Shown piece by piece: positions 11,453-20,600 of a stretch of 64,000 nucleotides of DNA. Numbering within the stretch: position 1 is the first letter of the stretch; each line of letters opens with the position of its first letter. This stretch comes from Liquidambar formosana (lineage: Eukaryota; Streptophyta; Magnoliopsida; Saxifragales; Altingiaceae). The translations under genes were made by a program, and so were the position numbers. The stretch spans positions 35,375,067 through 35,439,066 of the forward strand of contig CM077831.1 of assembly GCA_039720395.1 (NCBI GenBank), read 5' to 3'. The notes below the pieces were generated by a model, which worked only from the letters and a program-made list of their open reading frames with translations, ran no database searches and was not told the origin of the DNA.

Positions 11453-12839
11453 ATAATAATACCTCAATTGTGATTTATAAGTAGTATCAACAGTTTTGTA
11501 TTATTTTTCAATGATTTTCCACTAATTAAATTAGAAGAAGTTAATGAAAAGTTACCTTGGCTGTGAATTGGTGAAATTGAAAATATTTATGAAGCAAAAA
11601 ATTACAGAGTAAAATTTAGATGTTCATCTGATTCACTTGATATATATTATATTCACCAAAGATGGTAAGGAGATAAACAATATATAGATATTGTCTTCAA
11701 ATAAAATATTTTATCCCTTCATGATAAAGAACCCTAGATCTAAGAAGAACAAAACTTAGAAGCAATCACCCAACAACCTAAAACAAAATCAACATACATT
11801 TACAATTAGTCCATTCAAAAGATAAAAAGTCACAACATGAATGGGTATAATAATGATACCTCCTATTAAGGAATTTTGAATATCTAAGAAAAAATTAGAG
11901 AGAAATTAAGCATATAAAGATTTAGAATATATAAAATATATAAAGAAAATTATTCCTTAATGTGAGTTTGAATCTTCAATTGAAAATAAGAAATAGATGA
12001 ACGTACAATCTATAAGGCCAACAAAGAGACGTATGAAGAGGGAGAGACGTAATACATATAGATGAATGGGTAGAAAGGAGAAACGTATGAAGAAGCGGAT
12101 GTAATATATGGTTGCAGTGTTATATATGTTAGGGTTTAAGGTTTTACGAATTATAGTTTACTTTGATTTCCTATTTATGTGTTTTATTCCTATTTCCTCT
12201 TTGATTCCCTATTTATGTGTTTTATGTTTTTTATTGTTATATTTTCTATATATATGCAAAAGGGTAGTTGTGTACTTAAAAATTAAAATAAGGGTATATT
12301 AGTCAATCAAAAGTTTTTCTCACATTCATATTTTTATAGGTAGTATAGATTAAATTACATCTTTCCAAAAATACTCTCCCTTATTTGGTATTGGGTTTTG
12401 TATTGAAAGAAATTACTAAAATAATAAAAGATAATATAAAAAATTCAAAAATTTATGATTTGAATTTTCAAAATAGATAAACATTTAGGTTTGGACCTTT
12501 TAGCTAAAAGCGTGCTAATAGGATGATAATACAGCTGATTTGACATTGAAATCAACAACAAAACGAATGATAAAATACTGTCCTACCACAATGAGAAGGG
12601 ACTCCAAAATCTAAACCATAATCTCTATTTCATTTTTTTCCTTTCATAATCTCTATAGTTCTTTAATTGGTGGTAAAAATTGATAATTTGTCTCCCGATA
12701 TTCTTATCTCTCTTTTTGGGGGAAGGGAGGCGGCTTGTGGGCAAGTTTTGATTTTAGATGTGCGCACAAAACACCAATGGTGAGTTGAAGGTAATCAAAT
12801 TATATGATACAAAATTATGAAACCACCTTACCTTACCTC
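11453..12839. other. AT-rich intergenic DNA with an orphan Helitron end
   Basis: There is no gene here. The plus-strand ORF 12108-12302 is hydrophobic, AT-driven and overlaps the presumed Helitron, so I do not accept it. The only recognisable structure is the Helitron 5' terminus at 12349. Confidence 0.5.
12325..12349 (-). mobile_element. Orphan Helitron 5' terminus
   Basis: The minus strand reads TCTATACTACCTATAAAAAT starting at 12349, preceded by A, as expected for a Helitron 5' end. The body must extend towards lower coordinates, but I could not find a matching hairpin plus CTRR. The 3' boundary is therefore unknown, either lost or too diverged. Confidence 0.6.
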
Positions 12840-13438
12840 CAGGGGGTGGAGCCAAGAAGACCATGGAAGGGTCGGTTGGCCCTACTAAATTTTTTATTTT
12901 TTATATTTTACCTTTATAATTTTATACTATTTATGAATTTAACCATTCTCAAAATTTTTAGGCCCTTCTCAAAATAATATTTTGATGCTTCTCAAAAAAT
13001 TTTGGCCCATTTATATTTAGTTTTTACTCATTTCTTTTTATAATTTTTGTTTTTTATCCAATATTTTATTGTTTTCATTATTTTTCTTTTGTTATTCACT
13101 CATTATAATTATTATTATATAGCTCAAATTTTTTATCCAAAATAATTTGAGCAAATAATGTTGCAGCCAACACGATTCATCATGAAGAATTATTCTTTTC
13201 ATAAAAATTTTGATTGATTGGCCAAATTGCTGCCTCATTTTGATAAAAAAATTTAACTCTCTATCATTATATATTTATCTCCTAACTGAAAACCTGTTAT
13301 TAGTTTAAAAATTCTCAGTCTTGTGGTTGTAAGGTAAGAAAAAAAATACAAAAAAATCATACTCCTTAGTCTTAAAAATATAAAGATGGGACTCAATAAA
13401 AGTTTGGACCCCCTCAATCAAATTCTTAGCTCTGCCAC
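12840..13438. mobile_element. Degenerate hAT-like element, about 600 bp
   Basis: The left end CAGGGGGTGGAGCCAAG and the inverted right end CAGTGGCAGAGCTAAG resemble the TIRs of the 330-bp elements at 37577 and 47046 (CAGGGGCGGAGCCA type). The flanking 8-mers do not match well, so the target duplication has decayed. The interior is AT-rich and non-coding. Confidence 0.6.
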
Positions 13439-14027
13439 TGATCACCGTCCAGCAAATAATTTAATTTTCCTCGTTGGTGGACCATAGACCATATGAATGG
13501 GAGATTTGGGTTGAAAATTGAAATTGAATTGTACTACAAAAAAGGCGAAGATCCAAATTTCACAAGGCCATCCAGTTTAATGGTGAAGAGGATCCTTAAA
13601 TACATGTTTCAAAACATAACTAGTGTTGATTTATTTATTACCCCACAAGTTGTTTATTGGATACTGGTTCAAGCTCAATGGGTTTAAAACATTTGACAAC
13701 TTTTATGGAGGCTCCCCCCAGGTACTATTCATAATATTTTGTGATAGTTTAGTCATATTTTGTGATAGTTTTTCTTAACTAGCATATAATGTGACTAAAT
13801 TATCATAAAATATGATATTAAAAAAAACACAATTGGGGTGAAATACCTGGAAAAAAAATTCATAAGATTACATAAATCTTCGCAATACATTAAATCCTTT
13901 TTGACGCAAAGAATGTGAGAAAAATCAAGAAAATAATTTAGAAAATTGAAACAAAACCAAAAACAAAACTTCAAAATAAACTTTAAAAAAAGAAATAAAA
14001 AAGAAGAAAAATCCATAAAGAGTAGAA
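13439..14027. other. No gene; 3' flank of snoRNA cluster
   Basis: This is AT-rich sequence. The ORFs at 13493-13687 (plus) and 13795-14016 (minus, F/L-rich) look like compositional accidents. The direct repeat 'tattttgtgatagtttttc' type motif occurs twice near 13735-13775. Confidence 0.4.
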
Positions 14028-14118
14028 GGCCTCAGAGATCTTGGTGGACGATAGTCATCAGATGGATTTGGAAAAAAACCCATCAAGAGTAGCAAATATT
14101 ATTCTTGCATCACTGGCC
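14028..14118 (-). ncRNA. U24: Box C/D snoRNA U24 (SNORD24 homologue)
   Basis: This is a nucleolar guide RNA for 2'-O-methylation of 25S rRNA. On the minus strand the 91-nt unit is closed by GGCC at both ends. It has box C (GTGATGC), a first antisense AATATTTGCTACT (14088-14100), a weak D' (CTTGA), an internal CTGATGA that supplies C', a second antisense CCACCAAGATCT (14036-14047) and box D CTGA (14032-14035). The two antisense elements are complementary to adjacent stretches of the conserved 25S segment reading GATCTTGGTGG then AGTAGCAAATATT. That pairing and order is the signature of U24, which I recall from the vertebrate gene. Box C ends in C rather than A, a tolerated deviation. Confidence 0.85.
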
Positions 14119-14226
14119 ATTTTGCTTGAAACTAAGTTTAAGAAACTAATTAAAAAATAGATAGTAATTCTTAACGTAAAATAAAATAAATATAAAAAAG
14201 GGGGAGAAGAATGGAGAATGCATGAA

Positions 14227-14320
14227 GCGTGGTCAGAAGTAGCTGGTTGTGATATCATATTTTCTCTGAAAAGAAAAAAAATTCATTGGGAATCCGAATG
14301 ATTCGTATCATCATCCAACG
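14227..14320 (-). ncRNA. Box C/D snoRNA, predicted to guide 25S rRNA at AGTAGCTGGTT
   Basis: This lies about 110 nt upstream of U24 on the same strand. It shows a perfect box C (ATGATGA, in GGATGATGATACG), an internal C'-like TATGATATC, and box D CTGA at 14233-14236, with a short UGG/CCA terminal pairing. The 11 nt before box D, AACCAGCTACT, are complementary to the conserved 25S rRNA segment AGTAGCTGGTT. By the D+5 rule the methylated base would be the A of GUAGCU. I cannot name the plant snoRNA from memory. The spacing and shared strand imply co-transcription with U24. Confidence 0.7.
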
Positions 14321-14558
14321 TCAATCATGGCTTAATCTTCTTGCCCCAAATTAAACAATGTACAACAAATATATCAAGAAAATCGTCAATTAAAAAATAA
14401 AGAAATAAAAAGAGGAGAGGAGAGGAGAAGAGAAGAGGTGTTTTGATGTATCTACCTTGTCACCGAAAAACCCTATGCGGAGAGGATAATCAGAGCTAAA
14501 GGTAGAGAGACACATAAAAAATGAATTACAGTACTTTTTAGTGTTGCCTAACGATAGA

Positions 14559-14605
14559 TTCCTTGATCCACTCTTACCCTGTGTGGTGTAAGTATTATCA
14601 AGGAA
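14559..14605 (-). ncRNA. Stable hairpin in snoRNA precursor (possible H/ACA-type stem)
   Basis: On the minus strand TTCCTTGAT pairs perfectly with ATCAAGGAA over 9 bp. Inside it CTTAC pairs with GTAAG, separated from the outer stem by an internal loop (AATA / AGTGG). A bipartite stem with an internal pocket is how an H/ACA hairpin looks. However, I find no clear H box or ACA box at the right distance, so the assignment is tentative. Confidence 0.35.
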
Positions 14606-14756
14606 TTGCAATATTAGGCCTACAAAGTTCCATCTCTTTTTCTATCATTTCAATCTAATCCCAAAAAAAACCAAATCAAGAGAAAGCCCATCTAATCTAG
14701 ACGCATAATAATAATAATAATAATAATATACAAGAGATCAACCAGCAAAATCCTGC

Positions 14757-14907
14757 AAACCCTAGAGAAGTAGAGATCGACAAAAACCCTAATCGAATGG
14801 ATCACCTCCCACGCTCCGCTTATATATATATAGAGAGAGGCTGTGGGGAGTCCGTACTCGCAGAAACCCTAATTTCCTCAAAGGCGGAGCTTATAAAGCA
14901 TATATAA
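14757..14907 (-). promoter_or_regulatory. Promoter/leader of the snoRNA cluster: TATA boxes and telo-boxes
   Basis: On the minus strand a TATA-like TTTATATATG lies at 14898-14907 and another TATATATATA at 14820-14833. Telo-boxes (AAACCCTA read on the plus strand) lie at 14864-14872, 14784-14792 and 14757-14765, with one more at 14468-14475. Telo-boxes are characteristic of plant snoRNA, ribosomal-protein and other translation-related promoters. Independent promoters driving polycistronic snoRNA precursors are usual in plants, so this arrangement supports the two snoRNAs downstream. Confidence 0.55.
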
Positions 14908-15100
14908 ACCACTAGCCTGTGCGGCGGCGTAAGACTCACTCCACTTGAAAGATATCACTTCATCTTAGCCGTTCATTTCATTTCAGTTTTGAAAATATTT
15001 ATTTATACTTTAAATGAAAAAAATAATAATATAATAAAATGGTTAGAGCAATTAATAATAAATAATATTCCGTAATAAAATTGGTTGGTTGTATACCGAG
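14908..15100. other. Upstream DNA, no gene
   Basis: This is AT-rich DNA between the snoRNA promoter and the long-TIR element, with no feature that I can support. Confidence 0.4.
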
Positions 15101-15205
15101 GGGAACGGCTATTGCAACTCCACAAACCGCTAAGTTGCCGTTCCATATTTTTTAATTAAAAAAATTATTATGCAAAATTACCAAAATAGGCTTAAGTACT
15201 CTCAC

Positions 15206-15422
15206 CCGGATTTGGATTTGCTCAAGTTGGGGTCTTCAACTTGACGCTCAATTTAGCGTTAGATTTCGAACATGTGGGAGATGCAATTATCAATGGCTGG
15301 GATGAGGAAGGTTTAGCATTTGTAGGAAAAGCCTAGCCGTTGATAATTGCATCCCCCCACGTGTCTGAAATCTAACGCTAAATTGAGCGTCAAGTTAAAG
15401 ACCCCAACTTGAGCAAATCCCA
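15206..15422. mobile_element. Near-perfect hairpin MITE nested in the long-TIR element
   Basis: Arms of about 80 bp (15206-15290 and 15340-15422) are inverted copies. Both start from GGATTTG/GGGATTTGCTCAAGTTGG and run through GACGCTCAATTTAGCGTTAG to ATGCAATTATCAA. A short loop lies between them. The RNA would fold into one long hairpin. The few mismatches suggest a relatively young insertion. Confidence 0.75.
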
Positions 15423-15429
15423 ATCCCTC

Positions 15430-16080
15430 TCACCCATCCCCTCTCCCGCACCTTTCCTCACCGGCAACTCTTTTCGGCACCCCACCCCACCAATGACGGC
15501 GAGCACTGTGCGCCTCTTCTTCCTTCCTCCTCTTTCCTCTTTTTCTTTTTTTTTCTTTTTCCCAGAACCCTTTTCCCACACCCCTCTTCTTCCTTCCTCC
15601 TCTTCCCTCTTCTTCTCTTCTTCTTTTTTTTTTAATGTTTTTTTTTTCTTTTCCTTCCCAAAACCCCTCTCTCGTCGGCAGCCCTCCCTCCCCTCCCCTC
15701 CCCTCCCATCGGCAGCCCTTTTCTTCCTTCCTCCTCTTCCCTCTTTTTCTCTTTTTTTTTTTTTTCCTTCTTTCCTTTTCTTTTCCTTTTCTTCTCCTCT
15801 TCCCTCTCGTTAGCAGCCCTCTTTTTTTTTTTTCCTTGTCTTTCTCTTCCCTCTCGTTGCTGGAAAAAATGGAGGAACACATAAATCTGACCAGTATAGG
15901 AAAAAAAAAAAAAAAAGAAGAAGAAAGAAAGAAAGAAAGAAGAGGAGAAGAAGAGAAAAGAGTGCCGGAAAACACACAGATCTGAAAAAATGGTGTCGTC
16001 ACCATTGCCCTTCCTCGCCAGTCGTCGTCGCCATCTCTTCTTTTTCTTCTTCTCACTGGTCGTTACTACCATGGGGGTGT
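15430..16080. repeat. Low-complexity polypyrimidine tract
   Basis: This is C/T-rich on the plus strand with runs of CTTCCTCCTCTTCCCTC, T-runs and a purine patch near 15900-15960. Long open frames on both strands are lysine/glutamate/arginine-rich or serine/phenylalanine/proline-rich and arise from composition. I do not call a gene. Confidence 0.8.
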
Positions 16081-16199
16081 GGGGTGGGTGAGAATAAGGG
16101 GTATTTTAGTTTTTGAGAGGGGTGGGTATGCAAATTTAGGTGGTGGGGATATCAGGTGGGGGCAACTTATAGGTTTGGGGGGTTGCAATAGCCATTCCC

Positions 16200-17613
16200 A
16201 TACTGGAGCAACGAGGCCACGAGCGCCAACCGAAGTAGCCAATTGCTAAACCATTCAAGCAGTGGTTTAGGTTGGTCTATTGAGGAATCCCAAGGAGACT
16301 CCTTCCTTACTCCAATGAGTCGTAATTAAGGAGCCACTTAATAATGAGTTAAGCCCAAACAATTCATGAGATAAGAGGGGTTGGGGATGGTGTAAGTAAA
16401 TTAAGGGGATTGGAGAAGAATGGGAAACGCAACTGCACAACCTCACATGTAGACAGCGATATGAGATATTTTTGACAAAATAAAATGACCGAAAATAATG
16501 GTGCGTTTGGATGAGAGATTCGAACTAGAGATGAAATTTCAACATCATTCGTTACTATTGTTGCCATCATAATTAATTTGGTGTTAAAATCCCATCTTAA
16601 CCCAAATCCCTCATCCAAACACACCAAATTGAGTTTTTGACTCAACAAAAGCATGAGTTTATTTTGCTGCTTCTCAAAATCCCAAAATTCTACTTGGAAG
16701 GTCAAGGAACACAGCTCACACAACCTTATATGCTGGGTGTCTTTCTAGGGAAAAATTTCCCTTACAAAATGAATTGACATTCTCAGATGTCTCTCAGAGT
16801 CCTAGTGTAAACAGACTCTCTTTAGGACTACTGACCAGACATGGTAATTTTCCTTGAAACTTCACTGAAATATCCATCTGAGTTAAATGAAATATGTAAA
16901 TATTAACTACCTAGGGAAGAATAAGCTATCCATTGAGGAATACATGAAATGCCAGGTATGGTTTCCATTTTCTTGAATTGTCCCATTCACAATGATGATC
17001 TTTCCACCAGACCCCAAAAAAGAAAAAGAAAAAGAAAAATATGATTTTTCACCAGACAAAAATGATGATTCTTTTTTTTTTTTTCTCAAAATCATATGCA
17101 AAAACAATGAAACAATTCAATTTTTCCTATGGGACATCCAGAATGACCCTTAGTGCTTATAAAAAATGCATTAATAATTATTCATTTTCGGTTAAAGACA
17201 AGAAATGCATTCCAATACAACATCCAGAAATCCTATATAACATAAACAGGAGCAACAATGAGGAATTGTAACAATAACCTAGGTAGTAAATATGAAAACA
17301 TCAAAAATACAAGATTAACAGTATCTGAAGATCCCAATTCCAACAACATACACAATATTCTGCTCAATTGTCTGGTACTATTAAAATTCATCAGAACCCA
17401 ACTGGTTTTAACGCATTGTGCACCTCCGAAGGTTCACTTTGTCTCATGGCTTCATATATAAAATTCAACCAGAAAAGAGACAAAAAAGAAGCTTTCACTT
17501 AGAGTTTTCCAACGTCAGCAAACCAACAGATAAGTTCGTCGGCCTTCTTTTGTTCTTGGAGTTCTGACAATGAGAAAGTAAAGGGTAGCCTCCGAATGAT
17601 TTGACTCTATTTA
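16200..17613. other. Intergenic and NusB 3' region, no other gene
   Basis: This holds one small MITE (16500-16625) and the 3'UTR of the NusB gene just left of 17614. ORFs at 16364-16723 (minus) and 17041-17461 (plus) lack recognisable features. The plus-strand ORF overlaps the presumed UTR. Confidence 0.45.
16500..16625. mobile_element. Small MITE, about 126 bp
   Basis: The left end GGTGCGTTTGGATGAGAGATT is matched by the reverse complement of the right end, GGTGTGTTTGGATGAGGGATT. The short TIR of the GG..TGTTTGG type fits Tourist-like MITEs. The target duplication is not clear. Confidence 0.65.
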
Positions 17614-20600
17614 TTAAGTGACCACTTTCTGCTTAGCTTCTAAAGCCTGAGCTCCGCCACTTCCTTCAAGATCCTTGACAAAGGTTCTAAGACACCCATT
17701 GATGATACGGGGTGCTGCCCCATCACAGAACCGTTTTGCAAGATCAACCGCCTTCATAAATAATCACATACGTATTTGAATAAAGTAAAAACAGCCCACA
17801 AGTACGTCAAAGGGAAGATATTATCAAAAAGTAATGGAAGGGAGATGAATGTACCTCATTAATGACAATCTGGTGCCGTGTTCCTAGTACTGTTATTTCA
17901 GACATTGCCATGTGAAGGATACAAAGCTCCAAAATTCTGCCTGCTGGCCCATTCTGAAACATATTGATAACAAAGATATCAAGAATTTGAGGGAATTAAT
18001 AGATTGGGATTAGCATCAACTCTATGATCCCATAAGCAACTCAGAGATATCAAAACCCATAGATATGAACTTAATTGCCAGCCTCCAGGTAAAACTGAAG
18101 ATAACAACTTGGACACAGCTAGATTTTTTTTTTGGGGGGTTCAGAACTCCAAGCAAAGATGCCCCAACTAAGTCTCCAGAGATAAGATTCTGAAGATCAA
18201 AAGGAATGGAAGTGATCAAAGAGATGCCAAGCTGATGCGAGAGACGCACATATGTGATGTTCATCTACTATGAACAACAATGGACCCATAATTTTATAAA
18301 TGCTATCTATAGAACAGTGGAATGACATTGTTTCCATAAGAAGTCCAAAATGTCACCTCTTATTTATTTATAATTGTTATTTTATCATCATTTCATCTAA
18401 AGTAAGATCACAAAATAAGTAGGAAGAGAAAAGACACCTGTCTATGTTCCAATAAAGCACATAGCACTTTGGAATTTAATAGAAACCAGTTTCGGAAAAA
18501 ATCAACATTCAAACTCAGGGTGACTATATTTCCATCAACATCTTTACTTCCTTTTTCCTTGTCCATATCAGGGCAGATAAGAATGCAAGATCGGATATTT
18601 CCAGGAAAAGATGAAAATTAAGCATGGTAGTAGGTTAAGAAACAAAAAATAAAACCCAGAATGTCAGTGCACAATATACAGATAAACTTTTGTGAAACTA
18701 AAGATGAATATCCTCCTCCTAAGTAGAATCAATGCCAACAATTCACAAGGAGTATTTTGTTAGTGTAAAAATAGAAACCACGCATTTCCTACAATAAAGA
18801 CTGTATGTCAGACCTTCCAATTTGGTGGGGCAACTTTGTCAATAACAAGCACATGGCTGTCCCACCTATCTACAATTGCAACCAAAAGTTTCCTTGTAAA
18901 ACTGCAGTAAAGCATAGAAACAAAGTTAGTTAAAGCATAAAAAACATAGCTCTCTCTCTCTCTCACACACACACACGCGCGCGCGCGTGCGCGCTTGCCT
19001 GAATGTGCTCGCCGCTTTCTGTGGCCAACAATGATAGCTACATAATGTAAATCAATTATAATGAATATAATGGAGGGGTTTACCGCAAAATTAGCTTGCT
19101 GTATACCAACTTTGGAGGAGCTGAAAGGACTTCTGCTTCTGAGATCCAAAGAACAAAAGACAGACATGCCTTCAGAAGAATTTGGATAACTAAGCAGATA
19201 TGAAAGCATTAGAACTGAATTTGTAAGGCAGGGAGTTACTGCATATACAATATTCAACATTGAAAAATTTCAGTCTAACAAGGATGCAGTATAATGATTT
19301 TCTTACGGTAGGGCATGCCGGCATGTTGAAATTTTTTGAGACCAAACAAATGATAAATCTCCTGGTGCAAATCCCAGTAAATGTTATTAAAATTTTCAAT
19401 AAAAAATTCCCTTACCACAATAAAGCCTCAAGCCTTCCCATTGCCAAACCTCCACACATCCTATGTTCCTAAAGCTATCATTAGACATTAAGATTTTACA
19501 CTAACACCACCTAATTCCAAACATATGTTATGGAAGTACAAGTTTGTCCTAGTAACAATTTCTTATCAGCAATAACAAATGCACATCAAAAAGAATAAAA
19601 TATTACAAGGAGGTGGAAGGAAAGATAAACCTCCATCGACTTGGAAAAACATGGACATAAAAAAATTACATCAAAGCCACATCGTGAAGTATTATCAATC
19701 CAGCTATATAAGATTGTGGCAATAGATCTTGGTCTAGCTAGAGCATCTACATTGCTCTCAAATGATGGGGGGGATCTAAGAGGACAAAGGTCTCATAACA
19801 AAAAACAAGTAAATTTCTGCTTCATTCCACGAGCCTATAGGGGTTGTGTATATAATCATATATAAATGGTTAGAAAAAATTCTAGAAGTAAGCATGCAAA
19901 TGGATACTACAATTCTAAAAGGTTATGTGAATCATCACAGCTGCTTAGTTTTATTTGGCATTGGTAAACACTTCAAGTCCAACAAATGCAAGCCATGATC
20001 AATCACTTTCTAGTTTCTACAAAATAAAATTTGTGAAAAAAAAAAAATGGTGGAAGTCAATCCTGATAATAAGGATTTCTATTTTCAAATTCCCCTTTTT
20101 ATTTTTTATTTTTTAATTTTTTGCAAATATCAATGGTGCTTGAGATGATCTGTTGGGAAAATAATAGCAACCACCAAATTGAGTGTTAATGTATCCTAAA
20201 AAAATGTTATTCCTCTCACCCATCTGATGTAAGCACAATGGAGGCACATCTTAAATTATCAAATATTAGAGTTTTTTTCATTTCCAAAAGTTACAATTCT
20301 TTCTTCATCAAAAGTAAAAAAGGTTACAATTCAAAAACGACTTCTAAGGCATGACAATGCCTTTCCATAACGTGAAACAAACATGTTTAGAAGTCACTTA
20401 TATCAGATTAATGATAATAATACTAATAGTGTGAAACAAACAAAAATGTTTGTTTGGATTACTACCCAAATTAGATATTTAAATTATTCTAATCATGCCT
20501 TAGAAGTCGTTTCGAATTGTAACTTTTTTTTTTTAACAAAGAAAATAAGTGATATTAAATTAATGATAATAATATTATTATTATTAATAATTAGCACGAC

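Larger units (their letters stand above)
15101..16199. mobile_element. Long-TIR (Mutator-like) element, about 1.1 kb, with a nested hairpin
   Basis: The outer ends are inverted: GGGAACGGCTATTGCAAC on the left and, reverse complemented, GGGAATGGCTATTGCAAC on the right. The similarity continues inward through CAAACC and TAAGTTGCC. Flanks ATACCGAG (left) and ATACTGGAG (right) look like an imperfect 8-9 bp target duplication. Extended TIRs and a 9-bp duplication suggest a non-autonomous Mutator-like element. The inside holds a separate hairpin (15206-15422) and a pyrimidine-rich stretch, with no transposase. Confidence 0.65.

Noticed and set aside
12108..12302. Plus-strand hydrophobic ORF of 64 codons
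   Set aside because: AT-rich Phe/Leu/Ile content, no homology, and it lies inside the presumed Helitron body.
15390..16072. Long ORFs on both strands (up to about 208 codons)
   Set aside because: They are read through C/T- or G/A-rich low-complexity DNA and give Lys/Glu/Arg or Ser/Phe/Pro runs on opposite strands. They lie inside a transposon-like element with no splice or start context.
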